Shown piece after piece: positions 8,884 to 17,426 of a stretch of 64,000 bases of DNA. The notes under the pieces are model-generated. The model made no database searches, had not been told where the DNA came from, and saw only the letters and a program-made list of their open reading frames with translations. The DNA is from Rhodocyclaceae bacterium (lineage in GTDB: Bacteria > Pseudomonadota > Gammaproteobacteria > Burkholderiales > Rhodocyclaceae): assembly GCA_016721505.1 (NCBI GenBank), contig JADKHX010000006.1:124001-188000 (forward strand), written 5' to 3'. Position 1 is the stretch's first letter. Each line of letters opens with the position of its first letter. The position numbers were made by a program, and so were the translations under genes.

Positions 8884-11200
8884 CCCGTCCGATTTAGAAG
8901 CCGAATCGCCGACCGAATCGACGACAAAAGTCGCCACGACGCGTAGTCGTGGCGACGTCGAGAACAATCGTCGCCTGCGTCATGCTGAATTGCTGCTCGA
9001 AGTCACACGGCGGATGGCCGGCTATGGCACGCTGGACGAAGTTTTGAAAGCGCTGGTCGAAATGACCACGATGGAACTCAATGCCGAACGCGGTTCCTTG
9101 TTTCTCAACGACCCCGACACCAACGAGCTGTATTCACGGGTGGCACAGGGCAATATCCAACGCGAAATTCGCATCCTGAACACCAGCGGCGTAGCCGGTT
9201 ATGTGTTCACGGCGGGTGAGGCGTTAATTATTCACGATGCCTACGCCGACGACCGATTCAATCGGTCGATTGACGAACAGACCGGCTTTATCACGCGCAA
9301 TATTTTGTGCGTACCGATTAAAACAGTGAAGGGCGAAATCATCGGTGTTGCGCAGACCCTGAACAAGCGCAGCGGAAAATTTACCAAGCAAGATTTGAGT
9401 TTGCTGGAAGCCATGACCAGCCAGGGCACCTTGGCTTTGCAAAGCGCGCAGTTCATCGAGCGCATGCAGGCGATACGCCGTCAGGAGATGGAATTCATTG
9501 ATGTGGTTTCGGAAGTGACCGCCGATATCAAGCTGGGTTCCTTGCTGCAAAAGGTCATGGGTGAAGCGACGCGCTTGCTCAATGCTGAACGCTCAACGCT
9601 GTTCTTAAACGACGAAAAATCGCAGGAATTGTGGTCGGAAGTTGGTCAAGGTTTGGACTCAGTGCAGATTCGTCTGCCGAATCATTTGGGTATCGCCGGG
9701 GCGGTATTTACTGCGGGCAAGACCATCAATATCCCCTATGCCTACGCCGATTTGCGCTTCAATCCGGCATTCGATAAAAAGACTGGCTATTTCACCCGTT
9801 CGATTTTGTGCGTGCCAATTGTCAATAAGCGCGGAAAAACTATTGGCGTAACGCAAGTTTTGAATCGACGTGGCGGGCCATTCACCAGCGAAGACGAATC
9901 GCGCTTGCGCGCATTTACTGCGCAGATTTCGATTGCATTGGAAAACGCCAAGTTGTTTGCCGATGTGCAGAGCATGAAGAACTACAACGAAGCCATGCTC
10001 GAGTCCATGTCCAATGCAGTGATTACGCTGGACGAAGCCGAGAAGATTGTGACTTGCAATGCGGCGGGTTTGAAAATACTCAAATTGCAAATTGGTCAAA
10101 TTTTGAACAAGGCCGCTGCCGAAGTGTTGGGCACCGAAAACGCCTGGGTCATCGACAAGATCAAGCACGTTACCGAAACACAACAATCCGAGCTTTTGAT
10201 GGATACCGAAATTCGCGTACAAGGCGAGCCGGTGTCGGTAAATCTAACTTTGCAGCCATTGCTATCCGCCGAAGCAAAGCGCATCGGTACGCTCGTTTTG
10301 CTAGAGAATATTTCCAACGAAAAACGGCTGAAATCCACGATGTCGCGCTTCATGGATCCGGGCATCGCTGCTCAAATGGTTTCTCAAGGCGCTGAAGCCT
10401 TGGGCGGTAAGAGTGTAATGGCGACCGTCCTGTTCTCGGACATACGCGGCTTCACCACCATTACCGAAACCCTTGGTGCGCAAGGCACCGTCGCTTTGCT
10501 CAACGAGTATTTCACGTTGATGGTGGATTGCATACAGCGCGAAGAAGGCATGCTGGATAAATTTATTGGCGATGCCATCATGGCTGCGTTTGGCATTCCA
10601 GTGGGGCATGAAGACGACGCCGATCGTGCCGTACGTGCGGCTATAGCAATGCTCAAGGATCTAGCGAACTGGAATGCGCAACGCCATGCCGAGGGAAAAA
10701 TGCCCGTCGATATCGGAATCGGTCTCAACACCGATCACGTAGTGGCTGGCACCATCGGCTCGAAGAAACGCATGGATTACACCATCATTGGTGACGGCGT
10801 AAATCTGGCCGCGCGGTTGGAATCCGCCTGTAAACAATACGGCGCGCATTTGTTGATTAGCGAGTTCACGCAAAAGAGTTTGCGCGGTACTTATTACAGT
10901 CGTGAGCTGGATCTGGTAGTGGTTAAAGGCAAAACAAAACCGGTGGCGATTTTTGAAGTCATGGATTACCACACCGATGAAACTTATCCGAATATGGCCG
11001 ATGCAATGCGCTTATTCCGGACTGGCTTGGTCAAATACCGCCAGCGAAAATGGGAAGATGCAATTTCGGAATTCACCGAAGTTCTAGCCCTGAACCCTAA
11101 CGACAAAGCGGCCAAGCTTTACATCGAACGCAGCGAACATTTCCGCGCAAATCCGCCCAGCGACGACTGGGAAGGGGTTTGGGTGATGCAGGATAAGTAG
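8870..11200 (+). CDS. GAF-GAF-(PAS-like)-class III adenylate cyclase with C-terminal TPR-like tail
   Basis: Two similar GAF domains lie at about residues 40-195 and 210-370, sharing ERGSLFLND/ERSTLFLND and ILCVPI motifs. A PAS-like segment (about 385-490) and a class III nucleotide cyclase domain (about 520-700) follow. Cyclase residues are intact: metal Asp in VLFSDIRGFT and in GDAIMA, specificity Lys in DKFIGD and Thr in MDYTIIGD (adenylate type), and Asn/Arg in GVNLAARLE. The last 70 residues look TPR-like. The enzyme should make cAMP in the cytoplasm under control of ligands bound by GAF domains. I chose GTG 8870, overlapping the coiled-coil gene stop (TGA 8881-8883). Upstream ATGs in the same frame fall inside the coiled-coil gene and look non-coding. 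Confidence 0.92.
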   Translation: MKQDDPSDLEAESPTESTTKVATTRSRGDVENNRRLRHAELLLEVTRRMAGYGTLDEVLKALVEMTTMELNAERGSLFLNDPDTNELYSRVAQGNIQREIRILNTSGVAGYVFTAGEALIIHDAYADDRFNRSIDEQTGFITRNILCVPIKTVKGEIIGVAQTLNKRSGKFTKQDLSLLEAMTSQGTLALQSAQFIERMQAIRRQEMEFIDVVSEVTADIKLGSLLQKVMGEATRLLNAERSTLFLNDEKSQELWSEVGQGLDSVQIRLPNHLGIAGAVFTAGKTINIPYAYADLRFNPAFDKKTGYFTRSILCVPIVNKRGKTIGVTQVLNRRGGPFTSEDESRLRAFTAQISIALENAKLFADVQSMKNYNEAMLESMSNAVITLDEAEKIVTCNAAGLKILKLQIGQILNKAAAEVLGTENAWVIDKIKHVTETQQSELLMDTEIRVQGEPVSVNLTLQPLLSAEAKRIGTLVLLENISNEKRLKSTMSRFMDPGIAAQMVSQGAEALGGKSVMATVLFSDIRGFTTITETLGAQGTVALLNEYFTLMVDCIQREEGMLDKFIGDAIMAAFGIPVGHEDDADRAVRAAIAMLKDLANWNAQRHAEGKMPVDIGIGLNTDHVVAGTIGSKKRMDYTIIGDGVNLAARLESACKQYGAHLLISEFTQKSLRGTYYSRELDLVVVKGKTKPVAIFEVMDYHTDETYPNMADAMRLFRTGLVKYRQRKWEDAISEFTEVLALNPNDKAAKLYIERSEHFRANPPSDDWEGVWVMQDK

Positions 11201-11276
11201 CGGCTGTTTAGTTTTTCTTTAGACTGGTGACAGCGTGTGGCCAGCGTCAACTGGCGGATTTCAGTAAAAATTGAAA

Positions 11277-11717
11277 CTACTTAATTCGCGTTAAATGCGA
11301 GCCCCGTTCGGGTTTGTTCGGCGAAGGCGGTGGTGTTGGATCAGTGGCTCCACGAACAATATCAATCGCCGTGCTCGAGGTTTCAGGTGTCAAAGGAACC
11401 CCACCGCTAGATTCACCAATTTCAAATGCCATACCCTGCCCGTTCTCGCGTGCGTAGATCGCACTGACCCGCTCGATAGGCACCATCACTGGAAATACAC
11501 GGCCATTGAAGCGCGCCTGGAACGTCACGGCGTCATTGGCGATTCGCAGTTGGTTGGTTGCTTCGTTACCAACGTTTAAGACAATCTCGCCGTTTTTTAC
11601 AGCTTCACGTGGCACACGAGTGGATTCGTCTACGGCCACAGCCAGATAAGGCGTAAAGCCTTCTTCTGTGCACCATTCGTGTATCGCGCGTATCAGATAT
11701 GGTTTAGTTGATCGCAT
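11277..11717 (-). CDS. sspB: ClpXP protease specificity-enhancing factor SspB
   Basis: The 146-residue protein shows the SspB fold sequence: KPYLIRAIHEWCTEEGFTPY at the start, VNNG-like VKNGEIVLNV, and the ARFNGR ... VPIERVSAIYARENGQG core. An acidic, flexible tail ends in LTRIK. SspB binds ssrA-tagged proteins and delivers them to ClpXP. It lies downstream of sspA in the same orientation. A hairpin separates them (see 11729-11747), and its 3' arm contains the GGAGG that could serve as this gene's ribosome-binding site. Confidence 0.95.
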   Translation of the reverse strand: MRSTKPYLIRAIHEWCTEEGFTPYLAVAVDESTRVPREAVKNGEIVLNVGNEATNQLRIANDAVTFQARFNGRVFPVMVPIERVSAIYARENGQGMAFEIGESSGGVPLTPETSSTAIDIVRGATDPTPPPSPNKPERGSHLTRIK

Positions 11718-11728
11718 GCTTCAAAACG

Positions 11729-11747
11729 CCTCCGGCGAAACCGGAGG
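11729..11747 (-). promoter_or_regulatory. Hairpin in the sspA-sspB gap overlapping a Shine-Dalgarno sequence
   Basis: A perfect 7-bp inverted repeat, CCTCCGG and CCGGAGG with a 5-nt loop, lies between sspA and sspB. On the minus-strand transcript the 3' arm ends in GGAGG, about 11 nt before the sspB ATG, and a TTTT follows. It could weaken sspB translation by hiding the Shine-Dalgarno site, or act as an attenuator; which one is inference. Confidence 0.5.
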
Positions 11748-11766
11748 ACGATTATCGAATTGTCGA

Positions 11767-12363
11767 CTAGCGACGCATGACCTTTTCTGACGGCGTCAAC
11801 GCATCAATGAATCCCTGCCTAGAGAATATTCTCTCGGCAAATTTCATCACCGGCGCTGCTGTTTTTGGCAACTCGACACCGTAGAAATCCAGACGCCATA
11901 GCAGCGGAGCAATCGCTACGTCAAGCAAGGAGAATTCGTCGCCGAGCAAGAATTTTTGCTTGGTGAAAAGCGGCACCAGTTCAGTCAGTCGATCACGTAC
12001 ATGCTGGCGGGATTTATCGGCCGATTTCAGGTTCTTGTCGAGCGCGTCAACGTGGCTGAACAGCTCTTGTTCCATTGTGTGCAGCAATTGCCTCGCCTTG
12101 GCTCGCGTTTGCGGATCGGGCGGCATCAATTGCGGATGTGGAAAACGCTCGTCAATGTACTCATTGATGATATTGGACTCATACAACACCAAATCCCTAT
12201 CCACCAGTACCGGTACTCGGTTGTAGGGATTGATGATGGCCATCTCTTCAGGCTTGTTAAACAAGTCGACATCGATGACTTGGAAGTCCATTTGTTTTTC
12301 GAACAGCACTATTCGGCAGCGATGACTGAATGGGCAGGTAGTGCCCGAATACAGATTCATCAT
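11767..12363 (-). CDS. sspA: Stringent starvation protein A (glutathione S-transferase fold)
   Basis: The N-terminal thioredoxin-like domain contains YSGTTCPFSHRCRIVLFEK and the cis-Pro region NRVPVLVDRDLVLYESNIINEYI. The C-terminal helical domain has FLLGDEFSLLDVAIAPLLWRLD. SspA binds RNA polymerase and helps in stationary phase and acid stress. I chose the ATG at 12363 (MMNLYSGTTC), giving 198 residues, close to betaproteobacterial homologues. The frame is open to 12441 with extra ATGs, but those residues do not look like the family. It follows petC and precedes sspB, the usual betaproteobacterial order. Confidence 0.93.
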   Translation of the reverse strand: MMNLYSGTTCPFSHRCRIVLFEKQMDFQVIDVDLFNKPEEMAIINPYNRVPVLVDRDLVLYESNIINEYIDERFPHPQLMPPDPQTRAKARQLLHTMEQELFSHVDALDKNLKSADKSRQHVRDRLTELVPLFTKQKFLLGDEFSLLDVAIAPLLWRLDFYGVELPKTAAPVMKFAERIFSRQGFIDALTPSEKVMRR

Positions 12364-12475
12364 GGCGCTGGTGCCCCATGAATAATCAGCATCACGTACC
12401 ACTTTGCGGACGGGTGGCGCGTTCATTTCTCGATGCCCCATTTAAGTAATCTCACAATCTGTCTAAAGTAAAAAA

Positions 12476-13183
12476 TCAATGTACGTCTTTCCAGTACTCG
12501 CGCTTGAGCGCATAAGTCAGGATGAAAAGCAGGAACAGTCCGAGCAATACAAACACGCCTAAACGCTTGCGCGCCTCGGCGCCCGGTTCACCCATGTAAT
12601 TGAGGTAGCCGACCAAATCACCGACCATCGCGTCGTATTCCTTCGCGCTAAGCTTGCCGGGATTAGCCAACTCAAGCGCATGATGTTCACTGAGTGTTTG
12701 ATCGCCCTGTAACTCCCACAACACATGCGGCATACCGACATTTGGGAACACGGTATTGTTCCAACCAGTCGGCCGCTCGCTATCGCGGTAGAAACTGCGC
12801 AGATAGGTGTAGAGCCAATCAGCACCCGAGCCGGATTCAGAACCACGTGCACGGGCAATCACCGTCAAATCTGGTGGCGCTGCGCCAAAAAACACGCGAC
12901 CATCGGCGCGTTGCAGGGCAACTTTCATCGGCTCACCAACTTTTTCGGCAGTGAACAGTAGATTGTCTTTAATTTGTGCGTCCGACAAACCGATGTCGCT
13001 CAGCCGGTTGTAGCGCATATAGGACGCCGAGTGGCAGTTGAGGCAATAGTTGACAAAGGTCTTGGCGCCGCGCTGCAAGGCGGCCTTATCACCGGATCTA
13101 TCAGGGGCTTTGTCCAAATGCAGTTCAGCGTTGGCAAATGCAACGATCGGCACAAAAAGTAGCGCTGTCAGAAATTTTCTCAT
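12476..13183 (-). CDS. petC: Ubiquinol-cytochrome c reductase, cytochrome c1 subunit
   Basis: The 235-residue protein has an N-terminal signal peptide (MRKFLTALLFVPIVAFANA), one haem c motif CLNCH followed by SASYMRYNRL, and an axial Met candidate in PNVGMPHVLW. A single C-terminal transmembrane anchor (VFVLLGLFLLFILTYAL) ends in KREYWKDVH. It is the cytochrome c1 of the bc1 complex, facing the periplasm. Its ATG overlaps the petB stop in an ATGA (13180-13183), so the two are translationally coupled. Confidence 0.96.
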   Translation of the reverse strand: MRKFLTALLFVPIVAFANAELHLDKAPDRSGDKAALQRGAKTFVNYCLNCHSASYMRYNRLSDIGLSDAQIKDNLLFTAEKVGEPMKVALQRADGRVFFGAAPPDLTVIARARGSESGSGADWLYTYLRSFYRDSERPTGWNNTVFPNVGMPHVLWELQGDQTLSEHHALELANPGKLSAKEYDAMVGDLVGYLNYMGEPGAEARKRLGVFVLLGLFLLFILTYALKREYWKDVH

Positions 13184-14475
13184 TTCGAAGTCACCCTATC
13201 TGGTTCAGGCTTGCAGCGATCAAGTGATGACCACACTGGCATAGTCAAGAAAAACAAGAAATAGTACAGACTGAACAATTGCGCGACTGGTGCTCCCGGG
13301 ATCATGCCGAAGAACTCATATGAGGGCGGCTTGGTGCCAAGAAAACCGAGAATGAAAAAACCGATGACGAACAAGGAAAGCATCCACTTGGTGATCGGCC
13401 CTCGATAGCGAATTGATTTCACCGGGCTTCTATCCAGCCACGGCAACAATAGCAAAATCAAGGTCGACGCGCCCATCGCGGCAACACCCCAAAACTTCGC
13501 GTCTATGCCAAACAAGGGATAGGTGACTGCACGCAAAATCGAGTAATACGGCGTGAAATACCAGACCGGCGCGATATGCGGCGGCGTTTGCAACGGATCG
13601 GCCGGGAAGAAATTGTTGTATTCGAGGAAGTAACCACCGCCTTCAGGCATGAAGAACAGGACGATCGAGAACACGGCAAGGAACACGACCGTACCGACAA
13701 TATCTTTGACGGTGTAGTACGGATGAAAAGCGATCCCATCGAGAGGAATGCCGTTGGCATCTTTTTTCTTTTTGATTTCAATGCCATCAGGATTGTTCGA
13801 ACCGACTTCGTGCAGCGCCAATATGTGGGCGGAAACTAGTCCCAACAACACCAGCGGCACAGCGATCACATGGAAAGCAAAGAAACGGTTGAGCGTTGCA
13901 TCGCCGACCACGTAGTCACCGCGTATCCACAGTGACAAATCCGGCCCGATGACAGGAATCGCCGAGAACAAATTGACGATAACCTGGGCGCCCCAGTAGG
14001 ACATTTGTCCCCATGGCAATAGGTAACCAAAGAATGCTTCGGCCATCAGGCTAAGGAAAATCAGCATGCCGAAAATCCACACTAATTCACGTGGTTTGCG
14101 ATATGAACCGTAGAGAAAACCGCGGAACATATGCAGGTAAATCACTACGAAAAACGCTGATGCGCCGGTTGAATGCATGTAGCGAACCAACCAGCCCCAG
14201 GGTACGTCACGCATGATGTATTCGACGCTAGCAAAGGCAATCGGCACACCCGAGGCATTAAGCGTGGCGTCTGGTTTGAAATGCATCACCAGCAAAATTC
14301 CGGTGACGATTTGGATGACCAGCACCAACATCGCCAAAGAGCCGAAAAAATACCAAAAGTTGAAGTTCTTCGGTGCGTAATATTCCGAAACGTGAGACTT
14401 CCAATTGGATGTCAGCGGGAAACGCGCATCAACCCAACCGAGCACACTTTTCAAACCGTCGTTGATTGTACTCAT
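13180..14475 (-). CDS. petB: Ubiquinol-cytochrome c reductase, cytochrome b subunit
   Basis: The 431-residue polytopic membrane protein has the cytochrome b features: His ligands in helices (MRDVPWGWLVRYMHSTGAS and FFAFHVIAVPLVLLGLVSAH), and the Q-site motif PEWY-equivalent PVWYFTPYYSILRA. About eight to nine membrane helices are visible. It forms the quinol-oxidising core of the bc1 complex with petA and petC. The gene starts four bases after the petA stop region and is in the middle of the petABC operon. Confidence 0.97.
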   Translation of the reverse strand: MSTINDGLKSVLGWVDARFPLTSNWKSHVSEYYAPKNFNFWYFFGSLAMLVLVIQIVTGILLVMHFKPDATLNASGVPIAFASVEYIMRDVPWGWLVRYMHSTGASAFFVVIYLHMFRGFLYGSYRKPRELVWIFGMLIFLSLMAEAFFGYLLPWGQMSYWGAQVIVNLFSAIPVIGPDLSLWIRGDYVVGDATLNRFFAFHVIAVPLVLLGLVSAHILALHEVGSNNPDGIEIKKKKDANGIPLDGIAFHPYYTVKDIVGTVVFLAVFSIVLFFMPEGGGYFLEYNNFFPADPLQTPPHIAPVWYFTPYYSILRAVTYPLFGIDAKFWGVAAMGASTLILLLLPWLDRSPVKSIRYRGPITKWMLSLFVIGFFILGFLGTKPPSYEFFGMIPGAPVAQLFSLYYFLFFLTMPVWSSLDRCKPEPDRVTSK

Positions 14476-14479
14476 CGCA

Positions 14480-15073
14480 TCAGGCTTTCTTGTCTTCGCC
14501 GATCACGATCTTGGCATCGCCAAGGTACATGTGGGGCGGGACCTCAAGGTTATCCGGCGCAGGCTTGCTCTTATAAACGCGACCAGCCAAATCGAAGGTC
14601 GAGCCATGGCAGGGACACAAAAAACCACCCGGCCAATCGGCTGCAATACCCGACTCCGTGCCGGTTTTGAATTTTTCGGTGGGCGAGCAGCCCAGATGCG
14701 TGCAGATACCGACAGCCACCATAATTTCTGGCTTTATCGAACGCGTCTCGTTTTGGCAATAATCGGGCTGCATGAGTTTTTCTGACTTGGGATCGCTGAC
14801 TTTGTCATCGGTCGTGCGCAAGGACGCAATTTGTTCTTTGGTGCGATTGATAATCCATACCGGCTTTCCGCGCCACTCTACGGTTTTCATTTGGCCGGGA
14901 GCTAAGTCGCTGATGTCGACTTCAACCGGCGCACCGGCGGCTTTCGCTCGCTCGGAAGGCAACATGCTCATGCCAAAGGGGATTGCGGCAACTACCCCGG
15001 CAACGCCACCTACGGCTGCCGTCGCTACTAATAGGTTTCTTCGGCCGGAATCGACTGTTTCGTCACTACTCAT
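14480..15073 (-). CDS. petA: Ubiquinol-cytochrome c reductase, Rieske iron-sulfur subunit
   Basis: The 197-residue protein carries a twin-arginine type N-terminus (GRRNLLVATAAVGGVAGVV), which also serves as the membrane anchor. The Rieske cluster motifs are CTHLGC and CPCHGSTFD. ATG 15073 is preferred over the upstream in-frame ATG 15118 because AGGA lies about nine bases before it and the Tat motif then sits at the usual place. It is the first gene of petABC. Confidence 0.96.
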   Translation of the reverse strand: MSSDETVDSGRRNLLVATAAVGGVAGVVAAIPFGMSMLPSERAKAAGAPVEVDISDLAPGQMKTVEWRGKPVWIINRTKEQIASLRTTDDKVSDPKSEKLMQPDYCQNETRSIKPEIMVAVGICTHLGCSPTEKFKTGTESGIAADWPGGFLCPCHGSTFDLAGRVYKSKPAPDNLEVPPHMYLGDAKIVIGEDKKA

Positions 15074-15174
15074 GGTGATTTGTCCTAAAGACTTTCGGTT
15101 TCCAAAAGAGTCAAACATTGCAAATTCACTGCAAACCCGTGCAGCGACTCAATTCTAACGAAAGTCGATTCGGG

Positions 15175-15196
15175 ATTAAAGCCCCAGCGTGGGGCA
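15175..15196 (-). terminator. Likely terminator downstream of the CoA-transferase gene
   Basis: GCCCCA and TGGGGC form a 6-bp GC-rich stem with a 3-nt loop at 15181-15195. On the minus strand the hairpin is followed by CTTTAATC, a short T-rich run. It lies about 50 bases after the stop of the CoA-transferase gene and before the petA promoter region. Confidence 0.5.
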
Positions 15197-15243
15197 ATTT
15201 CGTATGACTATTCCATAACTTCATAATAATCATTACAAAACAG

Positions 15244-16470
15244 TTAGATAGCTTTAGCTCTCCTTAAGCGATCAATTTCAATTTGTGGGTAGCCAAGTCG
15301 TTCGAGCACCAAATTGGTGTGCTCGCCCAATTTTGGGCCAGCCCAGGTCATCTCCCCCGGCGTCGCTGAGAGTTTTGGAACAATCCCAGGAACACGGACT
15401 GATTTGCCGTCTGGTAAGCGCGTGCTGAGTAACATTTCTCGCGCTAGATATTGCGGGTCAGCAAACATGTCTGCGGCGGAAAATATTCGACTCGCCGGCA
15501 CTTCTGCTTCGGCTGCAAGTTTCAATACCGTGGCTTCATCGTTGGCCGCCACCCAAGCACCAATTACGGCATAAAGCTCACGAGCACGCGCGTCCCGTCC
15601 GGCGTTGTCGGCGAGCGAGGCATCGTCGGCCAAGTCTTGACGACCAATGATTCGCATCAAGCGCACAAAAATCGCGTCGCCGTTGGCTGCAACAATCAGA
15701 TTTTTTCCATCTCTAGTTGTATAAGTATTTGACGGGGTTATCCCCGGCATCACGTTGCCGGTACGCTCACGCACAAAGCCAAATACGTCGAACTCCGGTA
15801 CCAAACTCTCCATCATCGCAAATACAGCTTCGTAGAGCGCGACGTCGACGACTTGGCCATCGCCGCCGTTAACTTCGCGGTGCCTAAGCGCCATGAGCGC
15901 ACCAATCGCACCCCACAAGGCAGCGATTGAGTCGCCAATCGAAATTCCCGCTTTGACCGGCGGACGGTCGGCAAATCCAGTGACATGGCGCAAGCCGCCC
16001 ATCGATTCGCCAATCGCGCCGAAGCCCGGCTGGTTCGCCATCGGGCCGGTCTGTCCAAAACCCGAGAGACGAACCATCACTAGTTTAGGATTTATCACGT
16101 GCAACACGTCCCAACCCAGACCCAGTTTTTCAAGCACGCCGGGGCGAAAATTCTCCACCACGATATCGGCTTCGCTCACCAGCTGCTTGACGATGGCGAT
16201 GCCTTCGGGATGTTTCAAATTGATAGTGATCGATTGCTTGTTCCGCGCCTGCACTAGCCACCATAGGGAAGTATCGCCGTGCATCTTGCGCCAACGACGT
16301 AGCGGGTCACCATCACCGGGTGATTCAATTTTGATCACTACGGCACCAAACTCAGCGAGGATGCGTGAGCAAAATGGACCGGCAATCAAGGTGCCCAGTT
16401 CGAGTACTTTGACGCCAGTCAACGGACCGAACGACGCTCCCGGCGAAGAATTGCTTTCAGCCGTAATCAC
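15244..16470 (-). CDS. CaiB/BaiF family CoA-transferase (class III)
   Basis: The 408-residue protein has the family-typical start GVKVLELGTLIAGPFCSRILAEFGAVVIKIESP, the NLKHPEG region, and a GDSIAALWGAIGAL segment holding the catalytic Asp that forms a glutamyl/aspartyl-CoA intermediate in formyl-CoA transferase. It transfers CoA between organic acids; the acids are unknown. Its start overlaps the 3' end of recR by 14 bases on the same strand, suggesting coupled translation although the functions are unrelated. Confidence 0.9.
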   Translation of the reverse strand: MITAESNSSPGASFGPLTGVKVLELGTLIAGPFCSRILAEFGAVVIKIESPGDGDPLRRWRKMHGDTSLWWLVQARNKQSITINLKHPEGIAIVKQLVSEADIVVENFRPGVLEKLGLGWDVLHVINPKLVMVRLSGFGQTGPMANQPGFGAIGESMGGLRHVTGFADRPPVKAGISIGDSIAALWGAIGALMALRHREVNGGDGQVVDVALYEAVFAMMESLVPEFDVFGFVRERTGNVMPGITPSNTYTTRDGKNLIVAANGDAIFVRLMRIIGRQDLADDASLADNAGRDARARELYAVIGAWVAANDEATVLKLAAEAEVPASRIFSAADMFADPQYLAREMLLSTRLPDGKSVRVPGIVPKLSATPGEMTWAGPKLGEHTNLVLERLGYPQIEIDRLRRAKAI

Positions 16471-17077
16471 GGCGTTCCATCAAGGCCTGAGCGACCGTTG
16501 CTGCATCAGAAAACTCAAGCTCACCACCCACCGGCAAACCGCGCGCAATGCGGCTTACTTTTAGTCCGCGCGCGCGGAGTAACTCAGATAAATAATGCGC
16601 TGTAGCTTCACCTTCATTGGTGAAATTAGTCGCCAAAATAACTTCTGTCACCAGTCCATCGGTGGCGCGCGCAAACAGTCGCTCAAACGCCAATTCCTTT
16701 GGCCCGATTCCATCCAATGGCGACAAACGCCCCATCAGCACATAGTACAAACCTTGGTAGGCGTGAGTCTGCTCCATGCTGATTGCATCGACGGGCATTT
16801 CGACAATGCATAGCAAACCCGGGTCGCGGCGTGACGAGCTGCAACGATCACAGATGTCGGCTTCGGTGAAGTTGTTGCAACGAATGCAATGTTGCAAATT
16901 CTCTAGCGCCGATTCCAATGCGCCAGCCAAACGTTCGGCGCCACGACGGTCGCGTTGCAACAAGTGATAGGTAATCCGCTGCGCCGATTTGGGGCCGACA
17001 CCTGGCAAACAACGCAGTGCCTCGATGAGTTCATCAAGACTTGTATTGCTCGAAAGCTTCCCGTTAGACGCTGCCAC
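16457..17077 (-). CDS. recR: Recombination mediator protein RecR
   Basis: The 206-residue protein contains the N-terminal helix-hairpin-helix (LRCLPGVGPKSAQRITYHLL), the Cys4 zinc finger (CIRCNNFTEADICDRC) and the Toprim domain (LCIVEMPVDAISMEQT ... ILATNFTNEGEATAHYL). RecR works with RecO and RecF to load RecA at gaps. Translation begins at GTG 17077. The gene follows ybaB by nine bases in the conserved dnaX-ybaB-recR operon. Confidence 0.97.
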   Translation of the reverse strand: MAASNGKLSSNTSLDELIEALRCLPGVGPKSAQRITYHLLQRDRRGAERLAGALESALENLQHCIRCNNFTEADICDRCSSSRRDPGLLCIVEMPVDAISMEQTHAYQGLYYVLMGRLSPLDGIGPKELAFERLFARATDGLVTEVILATNFTNEGEATAHYLSELLRARGLKVSRIARGLPVGGELEFSDAATVAQALMERRDYG

Positions 17078-17086
17078 AGTGTCGAA

Positions 17087-17410
17087 TCAAAATGGCATCT
17101 TGAAGCCGGGCGGCAATGCCATGCCTCCAGCCAGACCGCCCATTTTTTCTTGCGTTAGCATTTCGACACGGCGCGTTGCATCATTGAGCGCGGCGGCGAT
17201 TAAATCTTCCAGCATTTCCTTATCGTCCATCACCGACGCATCAATATTGACCCGCTTCACGTCGTGCTTGCAAGTCATGGTGATTTTCACCGCGCCTGCG
17301 CCTGCTTGGCCTTCAACTTCCAGCGCGGCAAGTTCGTCTTGCGCTTTTTGCATGTTCGCTTGCATCTGCTGCGCCTGTTTCATCAATCCGGCTATGCCGC
17401 CCTTCATCAT
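17087..17410 (-). CDS. ybaB: YbaB/EbfC family nucleoid-associated protein
   Basis: The 107-residue protein starts MMKGGIAGLMKQAQQMQANM, the typical amphipathic helix of the family, followed by the KITMTCKHDVKRVNID core and a Gly/Met/Pro-rich tail. It binds DNA as a tweezer-like dimer. AAAGGAG lies eight bases upstream of ATG 17410. It sits between dnaX and recR. Confidence 0.95.
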   Translation of the reverse strand: MMKGGIAGLMKQAQQMQANMQKAQDELAALEVEGQAGAGAVKITMTCKHDVKRVNIDASVMDDKEMLEDLIAAALNDATRRVEMLTQEKMGGLAGGMALPPGFKMPF

Positions 17411-17426
17411 TGAAGCACTCCTTTAA

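Noticed and set aside
9659..10222. 187-codon minus-strand frame inside the GAF-cyclase gene
   Set aside because: Antisense shadow of conserved GAF coding sequence.
11240..11255. GCCAG/CTGGC hairpin after the GAF-cyclase gene as a terminator
   Set aside because: Only five base pairs and no T run in either direction.
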